Shown here piece after piece: positions 43,936-51,847 of a DNA stretch of 64,000 nucleotides (position 1 is its first letter; the number at the start of each line of letters is the position of its first letter). The DNA is from Pseudomonas bubulae (GTDB lineage: Bacteria > Pseudomonadota > Gammaproteobacteria > Pseudomonadales > Pseudomonadaceae): positions 806,001 through 870,000 of the forward strand of contig NZ_UYJA01000002.1 in the NCBI RefSeq assembly GCF_900618535.1, given 5' to 3'. The notes beneath the pieces were generated by a model that ran no database searches, was not told the DNA's origin, and saw only the letters and a program-made list of their open reading frames with translations. The translations under genes and the position numbers were made by a program.

Positions 43936-44753
43936 CCGTCAACAAAATTGAAGTACGCAACGTTTACAAGGTGTTCGGCAATCGCGAAAAGGCCGTGCTG
44001 GCGATGATCCGCGCGGGCAAGAGTAAAGACCAAGTGCTGGCCGAAACAGGCTGCGTGGTGGGCATCAATGACATTTCGCTATCGATCAGGGCGGGAGAGG
44101 TTTTTGTCATCATGGGCTTGTCCGGGTCAGGCAAGTCCACGCTGGTGCGTCATCTCAATCGGCTGATCGACCCCAGCAGTGGTCAGATCCTGGTCGACGG
44201 AGAAGACATTCTGGATTACGACATGCCTGCCTTGCGCCATTTTCGTCGGCACAAGATCAGCATGGTGTTTCAGAATTTTGGCCTGCTGCCTCACCGCAAC
44301 GTACTGGATAACGTCGCCTATGGCCTGAAAGTCCGGGGCGAGAGCGTCGCGCAATGCCAGCAGCGGGCCCTCCACTGGATTTCCGTGGTCGGCCTGCAAG
44401 GTTACGAGCAGGTGTTCATTCATCAGCTGTCGGGCGGCATGCGTCAGCGCGTCGGCCTGGCACGGGCATTGGCCACCGACACCGACATCATCCTGATGGA
44501 CGAAGCTTTCAGTGCCCTGGATCCTTTGATCCGTGCAGAGATGCAAGATCAGTTGCTGGAATTGCAGCGCACTTTGCAAAAAACCATCGTGTTTATCACC
44601 CATGACCTGGACGAAGCGTTGCGCATTGGCAATCGTATTGCCGTACTCAAGGACGGGCAGTTGATCCAGGTCGGCAGCCCGCAAGAGATTCTGCAGGCTC
44701 CGGCAGATGACTACGTCGGTCGTTTCGTCCAGCGCCGGCGCACCAGTGCCTGA
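43932..44753 (+). CDS. Glycine betaine/choline-type ABC transporter ATP-binding protein (OpuAA/ProV-like)
   Basis: The 273-residue ATPase has Walker A GLSGSGKST (62-70), signature LSGGMRQRVGLARAL and Walker B IILMDEAFSALDP. It has the ProV-type N-terminal KVFGNREKAVLAMIRAG extension but lacks the C-terminal CBS domains of longer ProV proteins. It completes the transporter and ends 113 bases before the giant toxin-like gene; no clear terminator was seen between them. Confidence 0.94.
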   Translation: MTVNKIEVRNVYKVFGNREKAVLAMIRAGKSKDQVLAETGCVVGINDISLSIRAGEVFVIMGLSGSGKSTLVRHLNRLIDPSSGQILVDGEDILDYDMPALRHFRRHKISMVFQNFGLLPHRNVLDNVAYGLKVRGESVAQCQQRALHWISVVGLQGYEQVFIHQLSGGMRQRVGLARALATDTDIILMDEAFSALDPLIRAEMQDQLLELQRTLQKTIVFITHDLDEALRIGNRIAVLKDGQLIQVGSPQEILQAPADDYVGRFVQRRRTSA

Positions 44754-44866
44754 TCCTGTACATATCCAGATACCGCCTGTAATGCGGATTCATTGCGTTT
44801 AATCAGCCGATCCGGTTCTGCCTCTCGCGGGCGTAACCCTCGTCTAATTCAACGCGATGAACTGTC

Positions 44867-47800
44867 ATGAAAACACTTTCGACCACCCCTGATGCCATGA
44901 TCCGCTACTCGGCCCTGAGTAGCTTTGCGGGTCACAGTTTTGCCCTGCGCCCGACGTTTCAAGGTGTCGTTGCCAGCTGGTTCAAGCAAGCGCTACAGGA
45001 TAAATACCCGGCCCTGAACGTGGATTTTACGCAGCTCGCTATCGCTGAGCCATTGAGCCATGAGAACTCACCGGGCATGCCCAGGCGCTATCGTTTCATG
45101 GCCGTTGCGGATGTGATGATTCAGTGCTTTATCGACTCAACGCCGGTGGTGCTTATCCAGGGGGTTCACCGCCTGAGCGTCGATAAAAACGAACTGTCTG
45201 CGCATCCATTGGCGGTGAACATGGCGGAGCTGCAAAGCATCATCAACGACCATTCGGGGTTATTGATTGCGGCCTATCAACAGGCGTTGGCCGAATTCTG
45301 GAGTGACAGGCAAAACGGCTCATTGGCCCCGCTTCAATGGTTGAGCGAAGTGTTACGGATGGCCCTGGGGGGTGCCGCCCTGATGCAAAACCGCGTGCCT
45401 GCCTTGCCTGCCGATCAGGCAGTCGTGCTGGCGGTGGTTGCATCCTTCCCTGACAGGGACAATCGGGCCAGAGGAACCCTCGAAACCCCGGTGCACGCCT
45501 ATCTGGTCAATATCGACGGTACAGAGAACAACGTTCGGCGGCGCTTTCAACTGCCGGGTGTGGTGCTGATCACCCGGCAAATGCCCGATCACCTGATTGT
45601 GCTCGGTTATTCACTGGAGCACGGGGTTGAGTCCTTCAGCTCGGTACAGGCGTTCGCTACCTGCATGCTGACTCGTGTGTTGCAGGTTGCCCCCGTTCGG
45701 TTGTTGAGCTGGAGTCTGCATGAGCCCGAGGGGGACTTTATCACCGGCCTGGCCCGCACCTTGCTCGACCAGCAGTTGCGCAACATGGTGCGTGTGGGGC
45801 AAGCCGCTCAGGCAGGCAAATGGAGCGTCGGGCGACTGGAGCAGGTGCTGGACGAAGCGGCTGCGATGTTCCCGTTTTTCAGCGAGCAGGAACGCCCGCA
45901 CCTGGAGAATGTGATCTCCGTATTGCCCGAGTGGCTCAAGCAGGCCAGCTCCGTGGATCAATTGGACTACAGCAGGTTGATGAGCGCAGAAGTGATCTGG
46001 CAGCGCCAGACCCGGGGCCGCACCTTTCTGGACGGTATTGATGCATTGCCGGTGTACGCCGAGAAAATGATCAGGCAACGCATCGAGCGCGATCATCCGC
46101 GGTCAGGCCTCGATATCTCGCACATTGAGATACATGACGTGGGGGTCGAAAACTTGCAGCTGCCTGTTTTCAGCGACGATGTGCTGTCATTTGTCGAGTT
46201 TGTCCTTGGCTACAGAGGCGGCTGGCCAGTCGGCCTGATCGCGGTCAAGGATCGCACAGGCGCCCCAGTACCTGACTGGTTGACCAGTGGCTACGTGAAA
46301 AGCCTTGTGGATGAGCTGGATGTGGGAGTGGGCTATATCGCGCTACTCAAGGGTTACCTGGTGGACGACGACAAGCAAGTCATGCAGCGCGAGGCGTTAT
46401 ATGCGGCCCAACTGAGAATTCAATTGCCGCTGTTGGCCCTGGAGAAAAAAATCAGGGGGCAAGCCGGTTTTACCCCGCAGGGCTTGCATGTGGTCACCCA
46501 GGTCATGCGCCACGACGCGCAACGGTCGGTCAGCCATGACTATGTGTGCGTGCGGCCCCTGGGCTTTTACGCCTATGAGGGGGCCAGAGTTGATACGGCG
46601 GCGAACATGTTTGTCTTCGGCTCGCTGAATATCCAGACAGGGCCCTTTATCCTGTACCGGCCTTTTGCCCCTGAACCCTTGTTGGAGTATGCCAGCTGGC
46701 CCGCATTGTTTGACGCCATCAAGCATCCGGGTGAGCTGCAAGAAAGCATATTGACCTGGCTGGACGATGACGCCCGTGGTTATTACGCCGACGGCGGTTT
46801 TGCGCGACCGCATCTGGAGAATGTACTGCTGGAGGGTTTTTTGGCCCTGTTGCCACGTCGCCCGGCGACCTTGAGTACGCGTAGCCTGGTGGGCAACTAC
46901 TACGGGGCGATGTTTGACGCCAACGTCAGTGCGTTGATGAGCATGGCGGACAACCAGACGGTGTCGACCTCTGAGCGTCGCTGGATGCTGCTCAAGCACT
47001 ATGGCTGGAGCCTGTTTAACGGGTTGACGTTTTTCCTCAGTGGGCCCTTGCAGAAAGCCGCCTGGCTTTTTCAGACCCTGTTGAGCCTTGATAGCGGTTT
47101 GCAGGCGCGAATTGATGGCGATAAAGAGGCGGGGCAACAAACGGTTATCGATCTTTTATTCAATATCAGCCTGGCACTTCTGCACGAAGGTCTGAGATTC
47201 AAGGCAAAAGCCAATGCCCGGTTACGCTTGAGTGCCCCTGTCGATGAACCGTTGTTTACGATCTATAAACCTGAGGCCCTCCCGGCGGTTGAGCCAGTGT
47301 CCGCTAGCGTTATCGCGCAAAAGAAACAGCCCGATATTGAACCCCGTGCTGCCAGCCAGTATTCGTCCCTGGACTTCTCATGGTTCAGTGCTCAGCCCCG
47401 TTTGACAGAGCTGCAGCAGGCAAGCCTGGACACTTTTGTGCTGGATCTGGACTTGAGCCAGGGCACGCGCATCGAAGTAGGCCCCTTAAAAGGTGTTATC
47501 AACCATGAGGGCAAGTCATATGTGCAGATCGGTGCCAAAACCTATCGCGTTGGCCGTGACGCGGATGGGCTGGTGATCCAGGACGACAGGCAGCCTGAAA
47601 GATTTGGCCCGCGCCTGAGAAGGGATGAGGCCGGGCAGTGGCAACTCGATCTGCGTTTGGGATTGCGCGGCGGCGGTCCCAAAAAAACCATTCAGGCATT
47701 GCGCGAGAAAAAGACCCAGAAAGTGGCCGCGTTGCAGCAAGAGGCCGAACGCCTGGACGAAGAGCTTCTGAGGCGCGACCGAGTGCTGAAACTGACTGAA

Positions 47801-49591
47801 GAGTTGCTGACTAAATTTCCCGATCGGCGAGCGACGTTTGTTGATCGCTACGAAGCTGAGCTGGAAGCGTGGCGCGCGGGTGTGCTGGACATGATCAACG
47901 TCAAAACCAGGTCGAACCAAATTATCCCCCTGGAGGGCTTTGAGGCCAGAACACAGGAGACTTGGGTACAGCTGACCTTGAGGCTGTTCAAATTACAGAA
48001 CTACCTGGAAGAAGCGCTCCGTGAACTGCCGGTATCCAACTCCAGGGTCTCTTATACCGCTTCGCTGCTGGAGGTTCTGGCAGAGATAAACAATGGCTCG
48101 AGTGCTCCCTATGAGCGCTGGATTACCAACTTGAAACAGGCCGAACGGCTAGAGGCGCGGTTATATAAAAACTCGCTGCGCGAGTGCGATGCCCTTGATG
48201 AGGTCAGAACCAGGCCGTTGCCCAGATACAGCGCACTGGAAGAGATAATCAATCAACCCAATCGGGATTATTTCGACCGCCACTGGTCCGCCGCCTACCT
48301 GGAAACCCTGTGCGAACTGGTGATCCGCCGTGATGCGGTCAACCTCATACCTGAAGAGCAATATGCATTTGATCTGTTCGGGCAAGGAACATTGATTGAT
48401 ACCGCCTGGTCGCAATTAAGCTTGCGCCGTGAAGAGACGAAGTATCCCGGAGAGCATCTCGATTTCTTCGATAAGACCATCGAAAAATACGACGCAGCGG
48501 AAGGCGTTTGCCAGAACCTTGTCAGTCTTGGCTCCGAGCATTTCCGTAATGAATATCTGCCCGACATTATTGAGGTTCTAAGCAGCCTGAGAACGTTTGC
48601 AGAAGCCCAGATGCAGAATGTTATCCGTGAGTCCGAAAGCTCCTCTTCTGAAGCAGAAGAGCCCCGGCCAGGCCCCAGTCGCCTGATCAATGAGCCAGGA
48701 GCCGGGGCAGGATCGTCCCGCGGGACTCAGCAAGTAATCAAGACCACAAAAAACCTGACGCTGGTAGGGCAGCGTCGTCCTCCGTCCTCGGAGTCTGAAG
48801 ATGAAATCGTCGATGTGACTGAGGGCATCGATCAAATGAATATCCGCTCCTATCGCAAAACAGAGGCGGGAGAATGGGAAGAAATCGGTAGCAGCAGACC
48901 ACCCACTCTTCAGGCTTCACAAGCCAAGTCGTTATCCCGACTCCAGGCTGACGCCCGCACGTTGCTGGAGCGGATTTCGGGAGTCATTGCACAGAACAGG
49001 GCAAGCGCTGCAACATCCAGAATACCGATCGAAATAGAAGAAATTCTGAGCTTCAAAGCCAGCTCACTCGACGAGGTGGCGCAGAAGATGGAGCGGATTG
49101 TGCTCACATCCAGCCCTGAGGTTGAGCCCCTGACTCAAGAGCGCAGAGCTGGCGCTTTGGCATTAATTACCGACCTGAAGGCGGCGGCCGGCAGGTTGCG
49201 CGCCGAGGGCCGAAGCCTGCGCATCAGCATTATCAAGCGGCTGCCGCCAACGGGTGCCAACGTCGAGTATTTAAAGGCCCAGGGCGAGGTAAACATTACC
49301 CGTGTGGGGAGGCGGCGGTTTTTGTCCAAAGGCCAGCGCAAGGATTATCTTGAGGAATACGCCATTAGCACTTTGGAGGGTAATGAGTTGTGGTTTGCAC
49401 ATTTTCATTACAAGGCAATGGACACACTCGCCGCCGACTTTGACGTGGCCCACTTGAAAACGGCCCAACAGCGCACCCTGAGTGAACAGGCGTTGTACGC
49501 CCGGGCACAGAGTTCCCATGACTATATCGCGGTGTATCGCGCCAAACTGGATCGGGCCATGGCGCAGCGGCTTTTTTTATCCCTTCCTTGA
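44867..49591 (+). CDS. Giant dermonecrotic-toxin-domain (DUF6543-like) protein
   Basis: The 1574-residue protein resembles large Pseudomonas proteins annotated with a dermonecrotic toxin domain. I recognise the overall layout rather than a catalytic motif. A long N-terminal region runs to about 670. A segment near 680-710 (GNYYGAMFDANVSALMSMADNQTVSTSERRW) is family-like, followed by a hydrophobic stretch near 711-742 (FNGLTFFLSGPLQKAAWLFQTLL). A coiled-coil-like segment (about 937-985, ALREKKTQKVAALQQEAERLDEELLRRDRV) and an acidic Ser/Pro/Gly-rich linker (about 1255-1290) follow. A C-terminal module ends with WFAHFHYKAMDTLAADFDVAHLKTAQQR. No signal peptide or immunity gene is evident. The ATG at 44867 lacks a clear ribosome binding site. 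The 3' part looks AT-richer than its neighbours. Confidence in toxin activity is low. Confidence 0.7.
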   Translation: MKTLSTTPDAMIRYSALSSFAGHSFALRPTFQGVVASWFKQALQDKYPALNVDFTQLAIAEPLSHENSPGMPRRYRFMAVADVMIQCFIDSTPVVLIQGVHRLSVDKNELSAHPLAVNMAELQSIINDHSGLLIAAYQQALAEFWSDRQNGSLAPLQWLSEVLRMALGGAALMQNRVPALPADQAVVLAVVASFPDRDNRARGTLETPVHAYLVNIDGTENNVRRRFQLPGVVLITRQMPDHLIVLGYSLEHGVESFSSVQAFATCMLTRVLQVAPVRLLSWSLHEPEGDFITGLARTLLDQQLRNMVRVGQAAQAGKWSVGRLEQVLDEAAAMFPFFSEQERPHLENVISVLPEWLKQASSVDQLDYSRLMSAEVIWQRQTRGRTFLDGIDALPVYAEKMIRQRIERDHPRSGLDISHIEIHDVGVENLQLPVFSDDVLSFVEFVLGYRGGWPVGLIAVKDRTGAPVPDWLTSGYVKSLVDELDVGVGYIALLKGYLVDDDKQVMQREALYAAQLRIQLPLLALEKKIRGQAGFTPQGLHVVTQVMRHDAQRSVSHDYVCVRPLGFYAYEGARVDTAANMFVFGSLNIQTGPFILYRPFAPEPLLEYASWPALFDAIKHPGELQESILTWLDDDARGYYADGGFARPHLENVLLEGFLALLPRRPATLSTRSLVGNYYGAMFDANVSALMSMADNQTVSTSERRWMLLKHYGWSLFNGLTFFLSGPLQKAAWLFQTLLSLDSGLQARIDGDKEAGQQTVIDLLFNISLALLHEGLRFKAKANARLRLSAPVDEPLFTIYKPEALPAVEPVSASVIAQKKQPDIEPRAASQYSSLDFSWFSAQPRLTELQQASLDTFVLDLDLSQGTRIEVGPLKGVINHEGKSYVQIGAKTYRVGRDADGLVIQDDRQPERFGPRLRRDEAGQWQLDLRLGLRGGGPKKTIQALREKKTQKVAALQQEAERLDEELLRRDRVLKLTEELLTKFPDRRATFVDRYEAELEAWRAGVLDMINVKTRSNQIIPLEGFEARTQETWVQLTLRLFKLQNYLEEALRELPVSNSRVSYTASLLEVLAEINNGSSAPYERWITNLKQAERLEARLYKNSLRECDALDEVRTRPLPRYSALEEIINQPNRDYFDRHWSAAYLETLCELVIRRDAVNLIPEEQYAFDLFGQGTLIDTAWSQLSLRREETKYPGEHLDFFDKTIEKYDAAEGVCQNLVSLGSEHFRNEYLPDIIEVLSSLRTFAEAQMQNVIRESESSSSEAEEPRPGPSRLINEPGAGAGSSRGTQQVIKTTKNLTLVGQRRPPSSESEDEIVDVTEGIDQMNIRSYRKTEAGEWEEIGSSRPPTLQASQAKSLSRLQADARTLLERISGVIAQNRASAATSRIPIEIEEILSFKASSLDEVAQKMERIVLTSSPEVEPLTQERRAGALALITDLKAAAGRLRAEGRSLRISIIKRLPPTGANVEYLKAQGEVNITRVGRRRFLSKGQRKDYLEEYAISTLEGNELWFAHFHYKAMDTLAADFDVAHLKTAQQRTLSEQALYARAQSSHDYIAVYRAKLDRAMAQRLFLSLP

Positions 49592-49596
49592 TTGCG

Positions 49597-50223
49597 TCAG
49601 GCCAGAGCGTAGCGTACTGAGAGCACGCCCTTTTTCTGACTTACGGACAACACGTTGACGGTGCCCAGTTCAGCCAGGGATTGCACATGGGTGCCGCCAC
49701 ATGGATAGCCCGGCAGCTCGCCAAAACGGATGGCGCGCTGCTCCGAGTCCAGGCAGGTATGCCTTTGCAGGTCGGCAGCGATCCATTGTGCCAGGGTGTG
49801 CTGTACGGCCTCGGCCTCAAGGGGTTGCGGATTGTCGCCGGCTACAAAGCTTACCCGGCATTCGCCTGGCCAGTGATGGGCTTTGGTGGGTACCCAGCCC
49901 AGTTGCTCGCCGCATACACCAATCAAATGCCCGGCCGAATGCAGGCGGGCATGCAACCGACGGCGGGTTTCGTCGACCTGAGCCCGTGCCCGGCCTGTCG
50001 GTACGGGCACGCTGACGTGGTGCACGATAGCATCCTGTCCCTGCACAACTTTGATGACCTGGCTGTCGCCGATCCAGCCCGTGTCGCTGGGTTGCCCGCC
50101 GCCCTGGGGATGAAAGGGAGTGGCGCAGAGGATGACGGCAAACCCGTCTTCTTGGGGCGCGCAGTGGATGACTTCGACCTCGCAGCTCACGGCGTCGTCA
50201 TTGAAAAACAGGCGTTGGGTCAT
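49597..50223 (-). CDS. Alanyl-tRNA editing protein AlaX-type (trans-editing deacylase)
   Basis: The 208-residue protein matches the editing domain of AlaRS. The zinc-binding motifs are HSAGH (H95, H99) and CGGTH (C175, H179), and the N-terminal TPFHPQGGGQPSDTG segment is typical. AlaX proteins hydrolyse mischarged Ser- or Gly-tRNA(Ala). It is convergent with the giant gene, with only five bases between the two stops, and divergent from the LysR gene. All zinc ligands are present, so it should be active. Confidence 0.92.
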   Translation of the reverse strand: MTQRLFFNDDAVSCEVEVIHCAPQEDGFAVILCATPFHPQGGGQPSDTGWIGDSQVIKVVQGQDAIVHHVSVPVPTGRARAQVDETRRRLHARLHSAGHLIGVCGEQLGWVPTKAHHWPGECRVSFVAGDNPQPLEAEAVQHTLAQWIAADLQRHTCLDSEQRAIRFGELPGYPCGGTHVQSLAELGTVNVLSVSQKKGVLSVRYALA

Positions 50224-50311
50224 GGAGGTGTTCCTGAGCGGGTTTCGTTTTTAGTATAGGGGGGAGTCAGGAGTGTGATAATCCATCAAATTTTCAATGG
50301 ACCTGTGCGCT

Positions 50312-51253
50312 GTGAGCATAAATCTCCCGTTGTCATTACTGGCTGAAATGGTCGTGTTTGTGAAAGTGGTCGAGGCAGGCAGCTTCTCTGAAGCCGCTCG
50401 TCAGCTTGGCACATCGCCTTCGGCAGTCAGTCGCAGTGTTGCCCGACTGGAAAAAGCCCTGGCCATTCGCTTGCTGCAACGCACAACCCGCAAGCTCGGC
50501 CTGACCGATGCAGGTGAAGAGGTTTTCAAACGTTGCGATGAAATGGCCTGTTCGGCTCAGGCGGTGATGGACCTGAGCGGGCGTTTTACCCGGGAGGCCG
50601 AGGGGCTCATTCGCCTGAGCGTGCCCAAGGCCGTGGGGCGGTACGTGATACATCCCCATATGCCCGAATTTCTGCGCCGTTACCCCAAGGTTGATGTGCA
50701 ATTGATCCTCGAGGATCGTTATGTCGATTTGATCGATGACAACATTGACTTGAGCATTCGCATTACCGACCAGCCGCCACCGGGGCTGGTGGGGCGCCAA
50801 CTGTTCCCGATCGAGCATTTACTCTGTGCCACGCCGCAGTATCTGGCCGGGCACGGGGTGCCGCAGCAGCCTGAGGACTTGCGTGACCATAGTTGCATTT
50901 ACCTGGGGGAAACCCCGGCTGATGCGCGCTGGAAATTCAGGCAGGGTGGCAGGTCGGTAACGGTGGGGGTGCGCGGACGTTATGCGGCCAATCATACGGG
51001 CGTGCGCCTGGATGCGGTGTTGCAGCATATCGGGATCGGCAGCTTGCCGTACTTTACGGCACGCCAGGCGCTGGAGGAGGGGGTGGTGGTGCAGGTGCTG
51101 CCCGAGTGGAATTTTATTGCTTCCTACCACGGCGGCGTGTGGTTGCTACAAACGCCCACCCGGTATTTGCCGCCCAAGCTGCGAGTGTTTATCGACTTTC
51201 TGGTGGAGCGGATGGCGCAGGAACCGACGCTGGAGATGTGGCGTAATCCGTAG
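50312..51253 (+). CDS. LysR-family transcriptional regulator
   Basis: The 313-residue protein has an N-terminal winged helix (VVEAGSFSEAARQLGTSPSAVSRSVARLEKALAIRLLQRTTRKLGLTDAGE, about 15-65) and a C-terminal periplasmic-binding-like effector domain. It belongs to the large CrgA-like subgroup. The start is taken as GTG at 50312 (MSINLPLSLLAEM); an ATG five codons upstream gives MDLCAV, which is less typical. The divergent AlaX gene is a possible but unproven target. A bidirectional terminator follows. Confidence 0.9.
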   Translation: MSINLPLSLLAEMVVFVKVVEAGSFSEAARQLGTSPSAVSRSVARLEKALAIRLLQRTTRKLGLTDAGEEVFKRCDEMACSAQAVMDLSGRFTREAEGLIRLSVPKAVGRYVIHPHMPEFLRRYPKVDVQLILEDRYVDLIDDNIDLSIRITDQPPPGLVGRQLFPIEHLLCATPQYLAGHGVPQQPEDLRDHSCIYLGETPADARWKFRQGGRSVTVGVRGRYAANHTGVRLDAVLQHIGIGSLPYFTARQALEEGVVVQVLPEWNFIASYHGGVWLLQTPTRYLPPKLRVFIDFLVERMAQEPTLEMWRNP

Positions 51254-51317
51254 CAGCTGCCGAGGGCTGCGCTGCCGAACGCAGCTGTTGGAACGGCTAC
51301 AGAGCTTTTGCTTCTTC

Positions 51318-51353
51318 AAAAAAAGCCCGCCAGGCAAAACCGGGCGGGCTTTT
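51318..51353. terminator. Bidirectional terminator between lysR-type gene and hypothetical gene
   Basis: AAAAAGCCCGCC and GGCGGGCTTTT arms flank a short loop, with A and T runs on the two sides. It lies between convergent genes. Confidence 0.85.
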
Positions 51354-51367
51354 GGGTCGGACTGCGA

Positions 51368-51784
51368 TCAGTGCTGCGGGCTGTCTTGTGTCGTGGGCAG
51401 CGCCATCAGTTGTTTTTCCTGATTCCAGTCAAACGGCTCATCGTTCAGTTCGGCTTCGTGGCGGCGCTCTTCCAGGGCCTGATACATGTCCAGCTCTTCA
51501 TCCGACAGGAAGTTGAAGCAGGCGCCGCCGAAGTACCACAGCAGGTCGCGCGGGACCAGGTGGGCGATCTGCGGATAGCGCTCGATTACCTGGCACATGA
51601 TGTCCTGGCCCAGGTACTGGCTGTTGATCGGGTCAACCGGCAACGAGCTGCGCATGTCGTCAAAACGCTCCAGGAACAGCGCGTGGCTTTCCTCGGGGAT
51701 CTGCTCAGCGTCACCGACAGCAACCAGGATGCTGCGCAGAATGTCGAGCAGGACAAGGTTGTGGTTCAGATCGTTGGTGGCCAT
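51368..51784 (-). CDS. Conserved hypothetical protein downstream of fadE
   Basis: The 138-residue acidic protein (MATNDLNHNLVLLDILRSILVAVGDAEQIPEESHALFLERFD) has a short Leu/Val-rich N-terminal helix and an aromatic centre (LVPRDLLWYFGGACFNFLSDEELDMYQALEERR). No signal peptide, membrane segment or known catalytic motif is seen. Homologues sit next to acyl-CoA dehydrogenase genes in Pseudomonas, as here, where fadE is 63 bases upstream. GAGGA is about seven bases before the ATG. Function unknown. Confidence 0.8.
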   Translation of the reverse strand: MATNDLNHNLVLLDILRSILVAVGDAEQIPEESHALFLERFDDMRSSLPVDPINSQYLGQDIMCQVIERYPQIAHLVPRDLLWYFGGACFNFLSDEELDMYQALEERRHEAELNDEPFDWNQEKQLMALPTTQDSPQH

Positions 51785-51847
51785 TGCGGGTGTCCTCTAG
51801 GGTAAAACGGGCGCGAGAGTATAAAGCTCATCGCGCTCGCTGTCCTG

